The position numbers and the translations under genes were made by a program. Positions 34,681-46,305 of a stretch of 64,000 nucleotides of DNA are shown here, in pieces (position 1 is the first letter of the stretch; the number at the start of each line of letters is the position of its first letter). Source of the DNA: Ephemerocybe angulata (Eukaryota; Basidiomycota; Agaricomycetes; Agaricales; Psathyrellaceae); NCBI GenBank assembly GCA_013368325.1, contig JAACJK010000066.1:62001-126000 (forward strand). Direction: 5' to 3'. The notes beneath the pieces are model-generated. The model did not search any database and had not been told where the DNA came from. It saw nothing but the letters and a program-made list of their open reading frames with translations.

Positions 34681-35643
34681 CGGCGCGGTTACCTCACAGA
34701 GTCAAGACGGCCGTGGTACGCACATGCGCGAGGGATGAAGCGCGCAGCGTCGCTCAGGACGACGGCGTTGCGTTACGTCTAGGGGACGGGGCATAGGTGA
34801 GTCGATGACATGTTACATTTGCATTCGAAACACTGACCTTTGGTTTATTAGCTCGAGAGGATGCGGCGAGACGTGGTGATGCGGGAATGGCCCGGATGAT
34901 CAGGTGGACGGCTGCAGGTTCACGCCGCAAGCGCGATGCCCGCGTTCGGCTGCAGGATCTGTAAGTAATCGAATGACCCTACTGTGAGGAAAAGGGCGTA
35001 CTCACACAGGCCAGCTGGAAATGGAAGTCTGGGTCAGAGGTCAGCGGCGAGGGGGCGAGAGCTCGAAATGTGGGGTCACAGTCCCGAGTCTGGGTATAGC
35101 TTCAAGGTGAGTATCGAGTCGTTTCAGTTCAAGAGAATAATTACCTTGCTTCAGTATGATAGATAACCTATGACACCTTTATAACGATTAGTAGCGAGCC
35201 AATACACCCATTTTTCAAAAGACTTACCATGATCGTGAATGTCCCGTAGTTTCGTGCAGCATTGAGAGAACGGAGGCGAGCGACGCCAGCATCTCGGGCT
35301 CAAGGTAAGTGTCAGCCAATAGTCAATACGGGTTGGGGTCTGGATACGAAGCTCAGTGGCGTAGCTCGCACGTTGGAGAGCTGGTAAAGTGTCAATGGTC
35401 CTATAAGTATGCCATAAATTAGCCCCAAAACCAATACAAAGATTATATTGGACACTGACTTTCGTGAGCAGCGACAAGCGCAGCATCGTGGCGACGTCTA
35501 CGCGGTGACGAGACTTCCCAATAATCAGTCCCAAATCGACACGAAACTTGTATTGAACACTTACCTCAAATTGAGACCCGGTGAGCGCAGGATAAGGATA
35601 ATGGTAATGGCGGGGCCTAAGGCGTCAATGTTTATTAAATCCA
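34680..35643. other. Right end of the debris region
   Basis: No intact gene. Further intron-like modules lie near 34794, 34962, 35107 and 35303, and donor-like or branch-like words in the opposite sense near 35221 and 35560. Beyond 35640 the coding region of the next minus-strand gene begins. Confidence 0.4.
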
Positions 35644-38600
35644 TTACAAAGATAAACTAAACCCCTTCAAAAGTTGGGGCAAGGCTGGAAGAAGAGACGA
35701 CGACAAGGAAATATGTTCGGCATACAGCGCACCCTCCTCGGTTGTTCTGTCGGCCACTGGATGTGCAGCAAGACACCTGCGAAATGGGTCAAGGAGTTCT
35801 GCCTTCGGTGTTATGGTACGATTGAGCTTTTTCCCGTCTTCAACGTACAGCTGAGGCCTGAAATTTGCAAATGCCTGCCACATAAAAGCTGTTGTAAGAA
35901 CATGCGCTCCGAGTTCCCTTACCACCGCCTCCACCATCCACGACCGCATTCGTTTATGCTTTTCCGCCGTCCCATCAATGCCAATCCATCCCGGAAAGAT
36001 TTCAAGGACGCAGTCGAGGACAGCGTTGTCTAGCTTATCCTCTCCTGGGATGAAGACTCCATGACCACTCCCTTTGCGGCGATTCGTATGAACGTAGATT
36101 GAAGGGCTGACAGCTTGAAGAAGTGGCTCTGCGGCAGGGTTGAATCTGAAGGTGTCAGACCCTGTAACGAGCCCAAGCTTGATGATACCAATCACCACGT
36201 CCAGCCAATCTCCAGCACCTTCCAACTTTGCTAAACGTTTTCGTACTCCCTGCGCTACGTCCACGTCGATCCATGTCCAAGGGCGGCTGCTCGTAATCAT
36301 GAGCTCGCAGTGTTCAAGTCGGCTTGCCATTTCGTTTGCGTCTGTCAGAGCTTCGTACTCATTGGATGCCACAACCATATCCTTGACATGGCACAGAGAC
36401 GACGGCCCAAGCGGATCTTCATTGAGAGCATAACAAGCTTCTCGCAGCGTCTTGAAGATGCCCTGGCCTTTGTCAAACCGGCTTTGGGTCGTAACGTATG
36501 CCGCATGCTGACGTCGAAAATTGTCGAGATCGATTTTCAGACCAGGCTGAGTGTAGATGGAGTCCAGTATAGGATATAACTGACGTCGCCTTTTTGCAGG
36601 TGGGCTTTCAAGTACTGGTGGTCCTATAGCTACATGATTCAGGAATGTTCGTAGTGGATGAGAAGGCTTACCTCCACCACTCAAAGAGTCAGCGTGCATC
36701 TGCACATTTCCGCTCCTTTCAACATCGCAGTCTATCCCATCATCCAGAGTCGCAAGCTCTTCATTGCCTGGAACCGACTTTCGCTTTGCTTGGAAGACCG
36801 TAGGTGGCTCGTCATCATCTGTCTCCGGGATAATTTCGTTCTCAACCTCTCCTAGGATGCGCCAACAGGTCAGTACGTGGCAAACTGTGTGATGAGTCGA
36901 CTCCACCTGTCCTGTGACTGGGTCCAGCAGGCGCAGGTCGAGCGCGGTTTGGAGGTACGGTCACTGCGTCCTGTCGCTCTTCCTCGCTGTCTGTACTCGG
37001 CACCACCTCTGTATGGATACCTAAAGCTAATTTCAGCTGACAGATCATGTAAAAACAGATGTAAAATACCAGAGGCTTTACGCCTTCCATTGAGCTTCTT
37101 TCTTCGGGGAGCAACAATGACAGGGCGGTCGGTTTCTTCCTCGGTTGTCCATTCGCCAGGCTGATCAATCTCTTCATTGCCGAGGTTTGAGACTGACCCC
37201 CTCGTAGAAGGGTTAGGTTCGATATCCGATGACTGACGTGGTCTGGCCAAAAGGCGGTCTTGGGAACTTGAGATTAGATATTGCAAATTGTCGACGTGAC
37301 GCCACTCACTACTTCTTCGAAGCCCGTACTTGCTCCTTTTTTGACTCAAGTTGCCCTGGCCACTAGTGAGCAGAGGTGTACCAGCTGACCGCAGTCTCCT
37401 GTTTGTGGGTCCCTTCCTGGCCGCCGCACCCAGCCTATTGGCCTGTTTCTGAGGTTCTGCTGTTGCGTTAACAACATTCAGCATCAACTTTCCCAAATAA
37501 TTTGATTCATAACTACCTTTTTCCGATTCACTTCCCGGGCCTTTGCCCACACTGCCCTCCAATGCGCTGCGCGTACGGAAAGGAACTGACGGGGTCACCT
37601 TCGCGACTGCCTTGCAGTGCTTCTCGAAAACATCAAGAGCGTCCATCCTTGGTGCACGTACACTAGAGACGTCAGGTGCTTCGGGCCATTGATCCACGTT
37701 GAGGCGCGAGCCGTCGTCAGCACTGCTGTACGTTATGCTTTCAAAAAACTTTGCCTGGTCGACGGATACGCCGATATCAGGGGCGAGTTGCCGTAAAGCG
37801 TAACAATTTTGTTGAAGAATACTGCGACACACGAAGTTAAGGTGGGCACGTCTGGACATGATACGCCCTCCGTCGCGAATAAACGTTGAGCGTGTGGTGG
37901 CAGCGGGAATATAGCCGCTTGACCTGTTGGAGACATTTGGGAGACATCATGAGCCCTGCGACACGAGGGCGAGTAAGAAAATCCTACGCACTTGGAGTCC
38001 ATCATCTCTGGCGCGACCCAGATGGTCGTGTTCGGCACGTCGACAGCGGGAACACGATTTCCTGCCTTTTTGGTCGGCTTCTTCCTTTGCGGCTTTTCTG
38101 GTAACGAGCCCAACGCAATAATGGCTTTCCCATTCACAGTTTGGGCAGTCGGGTAGAACACGGCATTGACACGAAGCGCATCTTCACGCGGTACGATTCC
38201 TGCAGGCGGAGTTGGTGGGGTGCCTATGTGCTTGCGTCGGCCAGAGAATGTGAAACCGGTGAACTTGTGAAGGGCGGCAAAGATGCCAAGATGAAGAATG
38301 TGAAAGTAACCGGGGTGATAACTGCGGGGCATGCTGGGATTTGAGATCATCGTGGAGATATATGCATAGTGATCTTTCCTGTCGAAATGTGCCTCTCCAA
38401 AGTGGCCCATCTCGACGGCGTTGCCTAATCAAAGTTATTTACATGTCAAAAAAGGCGGTACGAATGTATTAGGTACAAACACGACTTACCTTCAGCAGCA
38501 GAAGACACTTTAGACACTGATGCAAAGTTAATTTGAATATTTGCTCCCACCGTGTTCCGGTCGTGCCCAACTCTTGGGACGTTGGAAAGGGCGCTGTTTG

Positions 38601-39416
38601 CTTCGAAACCTCTGCGGAACTTTGACGGTATCGACTGAGTTACATTTGCAAGAAGAGTTCCGGCTGCCTAAGAGGGTGTAGGCTTGTGGTGGAGTGCACG
38701 ACCGATGTTTGAGATGACGCACCATAACGAAAGCACTTGTCATATCTCGGTAGACGGACGATGATTGACTAGCCTCCTTTCCCGCAGCCGCAGGGGCTTC
38801 AATGCCTGTATGAGGCTCCACCGTGACTCCAAGCGCATAGCAGCGCTGACTCTGCACCTTGATTGCGTCTCCTGTGTTTTCAAGGGCGGTCGTCCCCTGA
38901 GAACGAAGAGATGAGGGACCGATGACAGTGTCTGTAGCCTGGTCGAATGCGCCCAACTCTTGAGGAGAATGGTGATCTCTGCAAGTGGGTAAGCCTCTTT
39001 TCAGAGCCATAGATAGGTGAACTTACGGGCCAGTGATCATAGCGGCGAATACATCGTCCAATGGGTTCCCTCCTCCCGTTACATCCCTCAAGAAGACATA
39101 ATCTCCGGGCACAACCTCGATCAAGCCTACAATAACCAGCGGTAGGTTTAGAAACGAGTGATGCAGCTTTCAATCCAACGAACGCACCTTGCGAGATCCA
39201 TTCTTGAGCTGTACCAGCTGGGGCGCCTAAGCTCTCCTCGAACTCCTTCGCGTCTTTCAAAGATTTCTCGTCGGTTTTCATTGATAGTACGTAGACAGTG
39301 TTGACGATGGGCAGGTCGGTGACAAGCGGGTGGTTTATCGCGATAAGAACGGTGGGCATCGACTTATGGCGGCGGCGTTGCTTCTGAAACGGGCGTTCTG
39401 AATATTCTGCCGACAT
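35644..39416 (-). CDS. Large unknown multi-exon protein with a dioxygenase-like H-x-D segment
   Basis: The gene starts at ATG 39416 (MSAEYSERPFQKQRRRHKSM) and runs through about seven exons to a stop at 35644. The exon at 38410-37733 reads GHFGEAHFDRKDHYAYIS, then HPGYFHILHLGIFAALHKF and FSGRRKHIGTPPTPP. The spacing of H-F-D and the later H in RRKHIGTPP is what a double-stranded beta-helix Fe(II)/2-oxoglutarate dioxygenase would show, and similar segments occur in lineage-specific Agaricomycete proteins. That assignment is inference. The middle (37859-36870) is basic and disordered. The last exon (35644-36906) is a globular, helical-looking region with YPILDSIYTQPGLKIDLDNF. No signal peptide or membrane segment is seen. 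It may be nuclear, given the basic regions. Confidence 0.6.
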
Positions 39417-40049
39417 TGTGCGTAAACAGGAGCGGGATGTCTAATAAATGATTATTGGGAACTTGAATCAGCTTTGGAAGCGTAGACGAACTCACAATGG
39501 TTCGGTTTTTGAGGTGCAACGGGACTTGAGCGGGTGTGCTACCTCTGTGGTCGTTGTGGAAAGGAATTCCGAATACTCAGATCAGGCGAGTCGTCACCGG
39601 CAAGCGTCGGATAACCGGGATAAGTTTTGGGGCCTAATCTGAGAGGGCGCGTGGATGCACGGGGAGGCGTTTCACATGTGCGCATGTATAGCAGGGCGGG
39701 TGCAGTGTCCACATGGGCGGCGCGCACCATAGAGCGCGAGCTCATCTATGATACGACCGCCGAATGCCTGCCGGGGCATGATATGACGCACAGGGTATAC
39801 ACTTTTGATGTTGGGATAAGGAGGTGGTCGGAGCCATCCGTCATCTTGATTGTCGTTGAAGCCAGCCAAGTTAGTACTACAGAATAGAGTCATTGCCCAA
39901 GAAGAATATTATACGGCGCGCGCGTGCATGGTGTTAACGTTTCCGTGAATTAAACCATAAACACACGCAGTCGCAGAGGGATGTCTGTGGCCAGTAAGTC
40001 GGTCAATGACTGAAGCAAGCTGGCTCGTTGTGCAGGCGCACCTTTTCAA
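39417..40049. other. Intergenic stretch, no gene recognised
   Basis: It lies between the starts and ends of two minus-strand genes. Short open frames only. A GGCGCGCGCG tract is near 39916. No repeat or RNA gene was seen. Confidence 0.45.
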
Positions 40050-40999
40050 CTAATTGGAGCCCGCGTCGCGTCGCTTCCTTTCTGCATCAAGAGCTCTTAA
40101 CTCTTGCTCCAGCACCTCCCTTTCAATCTCCAGCTGCCTCCTTTCCTCCCTATCTGCTCTTAACTCTTGCCCCAGCACCTCCCTTTCAATCCCCAGCTGC
40201 CTCCTTTCCTCTCTACCTGCTCTTAACTCTTCCTCCAACGCCTCCGTTTCACGCCTCGTCTCCGCCCGCTCCGCCTCAACGGCTGCAAACTCCTTCTCCA
40301 GCGCTTTCGCCCTGATCAGCAACCGCCTCGTTTCACGCCTATCACTTTCGAGCTCAGCTTGGAGTCCCTGACCCTCTTCCTTCATCGCAGACAGTTTCTT
40401 GGTTAATTCCTCTTCCATAGCTATTTGTTTGGCGTTTTGCTCATCCAAGGTCTTCAATCGCTCGGAAAGTTGCGCCCCCTCATCTTCAAGCACCCGGTTC
40501 TCCATCCGAAGTGATTCTGTCTCCTTTTCCAGTGATTCTGTCTCCCTCTCCAGTGATTCTGTCTCCCTCTCCAGCGCTTCGGCTTCGAGTTTCAGTTTCT
40601 TCTGCTTCACGAGTGCCTTCATGAACGCTTCCTTCTCGGCATCCGCCCTCAGGACTTCATGCTATAAAATCGTTTTGTACTACTGTCAGTTCGGTACGGC
40701 AAAGAGAAAAAACAGAAAAGGAGAGTTAACGCACGATTGTCGTTGGATTGGGCATGACCGAAGTTGAACCTTGTTGACGAACGAAGCCAAGAGGCAATGA
40801 TGGCAAGGCGATGGTGGGCCAATTCGGGATCGCTTATGTGAGCTTTGGTTAGGGGCAAAGATCCTGGAGCAGTTTGGCGAATTCGGCAGTTTTGCCCCTG
40901 TCTTTGCCTGAGCACAGCCTTCCCAGTTTTCCACCATCGGATTCGGAGCACAACCATCATCTCCAGTACATCCTCCTCGGCGTCTGGCACCACGAGCAC
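40050..40999 (-). CDS. Small coiled-coil protein, unknown function
   Basis: The C-terminal exon (from about 40660 down to 40050) is almost entirely heptad-like coiled coil. ETESLERETESLEKETESL is a 7-residue repeat near the start, and a 21-residue unit containing EERRQL-IEREVL-QELRA occurs twice near the end. An upstream exon (about 40960-40735) gives a basic segment (MVVLRIRWWKTGK) with AHHRLAIIASWLRSSTRF. It is joined by an intron of about 70 bp with donor GTGCGT and acceptor TTTATAG. The start codon is uncertain (40999, 40960 or 40957). No enzyme motif is seen. A structural or scaffold role is possible but not shown. Confidence 0.55.
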
Positions 41000-41220
41000 C
41001 GCTGGTGGAGGTTGGCGAGACCGTCGTCGTCTTCGTCAGTGGTGATGGTCGCGAGGTGCGTACGCAAGGTGTGCGTCAGGCCGTGGAAGGGACCGCGATG
41101 GTGTGATGAGGCGAGGAGGTAGTCGGATGGTGCGTTCGCCCTCGTCGTTGTGGTGTTGAGCGCCTTGCTGACGTCGTGTTTGGTAGGGTGAGGGAGGGCG
41201 TCGGCTGGTGCGTGTGCCGT

Positions 41221-41562
41221 CGTCGTCGTCGCCAAGGGCAAAGGTCTGGAATGGCGGCGGCTTTGAGCTGGAGATTGTTCGATGGCTGTGTGTCGGTCGA
41301 GGTGAGTCTGGTTTCGTGCTCGCTTCCGAGAATGTTCTGACTGACCTTTCGGGATCTAGTCCAGATCTTGGAGACGTCTGGCAGGCGCATTCTGGGTCGT
41401 CGCGGTTGCTGCGGCCATGTCGTAGCTTTGAGGGTGGGTTATACAAGGTACATTAGTCTGCGATATTGGTCTATCGGCGAGTGTTGACGTACCTTGCGCA
41501 GGTGCTGCTCGAGGCCGGGCGGCCCACATCCCAGCACACCAACGAAACCATTCCCCGTCCCC
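41221..41562. repeat. Copy 2 of a recent 342-bp segmental duplication
   Basis: Nearly identical to 28109-28457 (copy 1). The sequence diverges abruptly at both ends: GTGCCGT before and CGAACCATCC after. Copy 2 has GGTACATTAG where copy 1 has GGTACGTTAG, which weakens its donor-like motif. Confidence 0.93.
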
Positions 41563-43053
41563 CGAACCATCCTTGCGTTTCGATTCGATGCCTGGGGCGT
41601 GACCTAGGCTTGGCGCTGAGGTGCCGTAGTGTGGTTTAGATTGGGCTGGGAGTTGTATACCAGGTGAGTTTATCTTTGAAATATGTGTAGCGTTGAAGCT
41701 GACGTACCTAGCTTAGTTGAGCACGTTGACTAGTGGGCCTCTCTCGCCCCAGACGACATGGCCGCCCTCCCTCCTCGAAGCTCGCGTGCCCGAAACACCC
41801 CTCACCCAATCCCTCGTGTCGCTCGCCCTCCCACCGACTCCTGCACATGACCTCCTGAACAGCAAGCGCGGGCGGATATTCCTCGTCGGGAGAGGCCCGT
41901 GGAATCACAGCGGTCTTCCAGTGTCGTGGAGGCCTCTGGGATCAACGTGCATCGGAGGGTCAAGGTGAGATGATTGATATATCGTGAAGGCTAATGTGGG
42001 CTTACCGTTCTATTGCAGCCCTGGTGCCCGGCCGATGCACTTTTGGGTCCGCTCAGCACACGCGACAATCGGGCGCCGAAGAGAAATGGTGCTGGCTGGG
42101 GTTTGGAGCAAGCGGATCCGGGAGGGGATGCCGACCATCTAGCGGTCCAGGCAAGGTGATTAATCGCAGCCGTTGGGCTGGAAACAGACATACTGATATC
42201 TTCCCTTCCTTGACCCGCTAGTCGATATTGACGAAACCGAGCAAAGACTCTCCACCCCGCACACCTGCACTCCCGCCCCAAGCCTTGCATCAAACCCATC
42301 ATACACCTCCAATCGTTCGACCTCCCCCAGCTGTGCTTCTTGTGCCCCCAAACCCATACGCGCCCTACTCTTCATGGTCGCCACTGCCCTCGCCGACTTC
42401 AAGTTGGACGACACAGCACACATACTCAGGCTACCCTCGCCCATCACACCCGGCTTGAGCAATGACGGCACCTGGGGACGTATTCGCCTTTCGTAGCAGT
42501 CGGGTGTCCCATTTCAACATGGATTGCGTCAGTAAGAGGGCTCCATGGTGTTCCACACGGATAGGGCAGGGCGACAGTAGGCAGAGGATAGAAATGGCTG
42601 GATAAATCACCATCATATGCGAGCCTCCAAGTCGTAACAGGATCATGGTGTTAATAGTGCTGGTGTTGAAATAATAATCTGATTCGCCTCAACTGAGATG
42701 GGCAAGCCAGGGCTGCGTATGGCTGCGTGTGCACATCCAGCTCGACTCGGACGAATAGGCGAGAACTTTGGGTTCCCTGTCTGAGTCAGACTCGTCACTC
42801 AGATGTTCGTAGTCGGGGGTTATTAATTGTTCGATGAAGCGTGAGTATTAATGATTAGGCCCGGGCTCGTCGCTGCACTCCGAGTCGCTGCTTCTTTCAC
42901 GCCATCTGCTTGCAAGTGACCTATCTGGATTAACTGGACCGCCTCACGAGCACAGGCCCCCCCCCTTCCTCGTCTACTCGACATCGTTATCCCTGTAATC
43001 GGGAGTTCAGTAACAAATCGACTCTCTCCCCCCTCCAACAGCACTTCTTATTC
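41563..43053. other. Repeat debris and intergenic sequence
   Basis: Continues the 28-35 kb style: intron-like modules near 41662-41713 (GTGAGT...CTGACGTACCT...TTAG) and 41965-42020 (GTGAGA...CTTACCG...GCAG). From 42200 a proline-rich plus-strand open frame (42228-42458) has no recognised domain. The stretch 42470-43053 shows nothing supportable. Confidence 0.45.
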
Positions 43054-43705
43054 ATGTCGTTCCCACTCGCTCTCCCACACACCAACAGCCAGCACTTCAC
43101 TCAACCCACCCATCTCCAATTTCATACCAGCGAACAATCAGCAAGGCTACAACAGGGGCAGGATCCAGTGGGTAGAGGCATTGCTCTGGTGAGTCGTTTC
43201 CGAGTCAGTTCCTCCCAAAACTCTCTGTTCATAGGGAAAATAGTGGACCGCTAGCATCCCAAGGCGATGGCAGGACGTTTACCTGGGCCTGCGCCGCCGC
43301 CAGCTTCAACTGGCCGTTGAACGAGCTGAGATTGACCTTGGCGGAAAGGTTACAGAGTGTATTGCTCTTATTCACTTTCTATCGGATCTGCATCAGGAGG
43401 AGTGTTGGGTATCGGAACAACTATCGCAGCTAGCCCCAGGAACTTCAGCTGAAGCCGAAGGATTAGGAAACCCCTTCTGGGAGCAGGAGCGGCTTGAATC
43501 GTTCATTTTGCACTTCCCTCATTTTGATATGGACTCTGTGCGTCGAATACCTCTGTCTCCTGAAGATTCTGCCCGTCAGCGAATTGGTTCGGCCTATTAT
43601 CGCAACCCCTCACTTTCATCCCCCTCTTTCAACTTTATCTGGAATTCTGTTGCTTCTATTCTCACCCGTATATATCTACGTTTTCATCGACGCACAGCTA
43701 TATAG
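43054..43705 (+). CDS. Unknown 198-residue protein, two exons
   Basis: Exon 1 (43054-43188) runs from ATG for 45 codons. A 55-bp intron (43189-43243, GTGAGT to ATAG) keeps the frame. Exon 2 (43244-43705) adds 153 codons and a stop. The protein begins MSFPLALPHTNSQHF, has a helical segment (LRRRQLQLAVERAEIDL) and ends with a hydrophobic or aromatic stretch containing FNFIWNSVASILTRIYLRF, which could be a membrane-proximal or amphipathic helix. No family is recognised. The exact phase agreement across the intron supports a real gene. Confidence 0.55.
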
Positions 43706-43799
43706 ACACATTCAGATGTAAAAGGAGCAGGGGTTGTAATTATTGTTCGTCTATCTAAGGACCAGTATTATAGAACATGTTACAAAATTACTAGGGATA

Positions 43800-45314
43800 C
43801 TAACGGGATTCGTTCTCAGCTGCACATTCGTGGAAGTGGCTATACTTCTGAGAGTAAATGTGGAGACAGGTATCACAGACCTTGAAGAAAATCTTCATGT
43901 CCCTGGCCGTCAAGCCTGGACACTCCTCCGACACCATCATATGTGGCATGTAGAACTCCTCGCACAGCACATCCACAATAGGAGCACCACAGCTATGAGT
44001 TGCAGCCCGGTCAACGTATATGTACCGGGTGCATACCCCGCAGCAACGAAGTATCTTTGCCATTTGGCTGAGTGTGATGCCTCGGGCGACAGGGGAGCAG
44101 CTGAGATAGAGCAACTTGACGTTTGTTGGAGGCGCCGGTAGCTTCGGATTATGTTTCTTTATCACCTTCATGTGCTGTTCGTCGAAGGGTAGACCTGAGC
44201 TTGCATGGTTATGCTATGGTGAGTGTAGGTTTGAGAGTAGTACGCACTGGTTGGCTGCAGCTGTTGGCGGATGCGCTTGTTGAGCACTTCTCTGTTGCCT
44301 CTGAGCCTATAGGGCGACCTGTGCAGGACTTCTGCAGGTTGAACTGGAGCAATGTTTTCCCAGCCTGATAGAAAAGTTGAATAGGATAGCGTAAGTTTAG
44401 TGTAGTGCAGAAATCGGCAATGCATAGCTTACTGTAGTCCCCGCCGTAACTCGGTGCCATTGGCAGGAGTAAAGCTGGGAGAGGAGGGTGCTCTGGGACG
44501 TCTCCAGGGATAGCAGTGAGCCTTGGGACTATGACATCAGCCCCAGGTGATAGCTGGCCAGGCGCTTGGCTCTGCTCAAAGGGGCTGGCGAGTGCGGCGG
44601 TCGCCTCGCTGAGTTCCGCCCCACCACGCGGAATCAGACCTGATGCTTATGGTAAGCACAGTCCACCAAACATGGGAGGATTATTTTCACCTTCATTAAA
44701 AGGCGAATGTATATTGAGAACTGGAGATTGAAGAAGGCTGGGAACCTTAATATCCTCATACACAGTAGATTGGCGTAGAGGGCTGGGAGTGATAGCCTTA
44801 TTCATTGCGGACCTGGATCGGCGAATCGGAGGGCTTGGGGTACGAGCACTGCCCTCGTATCGGATTGCCATTCCATGTCTGATACTATGAAAATCAGGCC
44901 TTTTCACTGGCAGATGAGGGATGGCAGGACGGTCTATCAAAATTTAAATACAATGAGATTAATGAAACCGAGTAAAAGTTAGGTATACGCACTTCTGACA
45001 ACAAACTCTCCTTTGTTGACCTCAGAGCTGAGCTCTTCTTCCTTGGCCACAAACTCCCCTTCATCGACAACCGTTTGGCGAAGAGGGCTAGGGGTTCCGG
45101 GAGCATGTCCAGTTAGCCATGCATGCTGGAAGGAATAAGGGTGGACTAAGTAGCGAGCTCGTCCACGCCGCAAAACAAGGCTGGTGACAGGTGGAACTTC
45201 GGGAAACTGGAGTGACCTCCTCTCCAAACCTGGAGGAGAAGTTCCATTGGTCGGAGGACTATGTTCAGAGAGTTTGGCGCTTAGGATGCTCTGGGAGGGA
45301 ACTGGAGAAGACAT
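43800..45314 (-). CDS. Unknown multi-exon protein with two Cys/His clusters near the C-terminus
   Basis: The proposed start is ATG 45314 (MSSPVPSQSILSAKLSEHSP). The first exons are serine/proline-rich with short SPLRQ-V repeats (PSPLRQTVV near 45075, PSPLRQSTV near 44780). The last exon (44171-43800) has RCCGVCTRYIYVDRAATHSC and then CDTCLHIYSQKYSHFHEC, two Cys-x2-Cys...His/Cys clusters that look able to bind zinc. Joining the middle exons (44168-44460, 44647-44940) needs several introns whose limits I could not fix. It may be a DNA- or protein-binding factor, but there is no family match. Confidence 0.45.
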
Positions 45315-45618
45315 GGTAAAGCCTGGTAGTTGATTGCCAACTATTGGGCATTCTTATACCAGATAAAGCCCCTCACGTTCCAGCGGCTATTCTGCTTTTG
45401 GTCAGATCGGCAGATCCTCTTTAGAAAGGGAGTCACAGTGGTGGTGACTCTTAAGGTGAGAATATAGGATTATCTCACAGTGGTCGCGTCAATTCTGCTA
45501 CCCGATTGACAGGTACGACAGGTGAGTCATTTGGTTGAAAGTAGATAATACAGATCTCTCTAAGTTGGAGCAAGCGTATACCCAGCCGTCGACCCTGCGC
45601 CTACAACTCTCGCTTTAC

Positions 45619-46305
45619 ATGGACCGCGAAGCATCGATGGCACCCTCCCTCAGTACCGCAGCTTCCCGCGGTGTCACTCCCAGCATCGCCAAATTGCCCC
45701 ACTGCACTGTCTGCAAGCAACCGAAGAAGGGCCATGCCCGATCTGGATGCCCTTATGGAACCCCCACTCCTCAGCCCCTCACGCGAGGAGCGACTCCAGC
45801 TACAGAGATTATACCAAAGGAGTACACCTCTGAGGAAGGGAGATCAATTTCAAGGATGGGTTCAGCAGTCCCGGCGGACAACTCAACTCGCTACATACCT
45901 AACGCCAGGCTGGTGGGCCAATTCCTGCCTATTGCAGACCTCCGCGACCTGCTTGAGGACAGATACCTCACTCTGTCCAGCTTTCGTGTCATTGATCGCA
46001 CCGAGTGGGGTTTCTTTATCTCAGGAGACAGAGAAGAAATGAAAGCATGGATATTAGAGATCAAGTCGGAGAAGATTGGGAAAGCCGAGGCTATGCAGAC
46101 CGTGCAAAGCATTCAGGACGTGCAGGATGTCCAGGACGTGCAGGACGTGCAGAACGTGCAGAACGTACAGGAGGTGCAGAACAGGCAGAACAGGCAGAAC
46201 ACTCAAGAGGTTGTTGTTCGAACTGGGGGAACCTTCAGATATTTTATTATCTTCCTTATGGGAGTTATCGTTACTTATTCTTTCCTGGCATTTATGGAGC
46301 TTTAG
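45619..46305 (+). CDS. Predicted tail-anchored protein with zinc-knuckle-like motif and VQ-repeat
   Basis: The start is the ATG at 45619; the frame is open further upstream, so an earlier exon is possible. Near residue 30 it has HCTVCKQPKKGHARSGCP (C-x2-C-x5-H-x5-C), a knuckle-like motif common in Agaricomycete hypothetical proteins. Midway there is a globular region (LRDLLEDRYLTLSSFRVID). Residues about 165-195 form a triplet repeat of the type VQDVQDVQDVQNVQ, then NRQNRQN. The protein ends with one hydrophobic segment (FIIFLMGVIVTYSFLAFMEL) right at the C-terminus, which predicts tail-anchoring in a membrane with the rest facing the cytosol. Function unknown. Confidence 0.6.
   Translation: MDREASMAPSLSTAASRGVTPSIAKLPHCTVCKQPKKGHARSGCPYGTPTPQPLTRGATPATEIIPKEYTSEEGRSISRMGSAVPADNSTRYIPNARLVGQFLPIADLRDLLEDRYLTLSSFRVIDRTEWGFFISGDREEMKAWILEIKSEKIGKAEAMQTVQSIQDVQDVQDVQDVQNVQNVQEVQNRQNRQNTQEVVVRTGGTFRYFIIFLMGVIVTYSFLAFMEL

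Larger units (their letters stand above)
28340..35600. repeat. Family of short intron-like modules
   Basis: At least fifteen segments of about 45-65 bp share a donor (GTGAGT, GTAAGT or GTACGT), a branch-like ACTCAC, ACTTAC or CTGAC about 15-20 bp before the end, then ACCTTT-like bases and TAG or CAG. Examples are near 28341-28396, 28742-28799, 32188-32248, 33226-33273, 33788-33839, 34003-34053, 34411-34460, 34794-34852 and 35107-35155. Often the donor side GGTGAGT and the branch side ACTCACC are reverse complements. Sequence between the modules shows no intact protein-coding exon. Confidence 0.55.

Noticed and set aside
42228..42458. Proline-rich plus-strand frame of 76 codons as a gene
   Set aside because: Short, low complexity, no flanking exons that join in frame.
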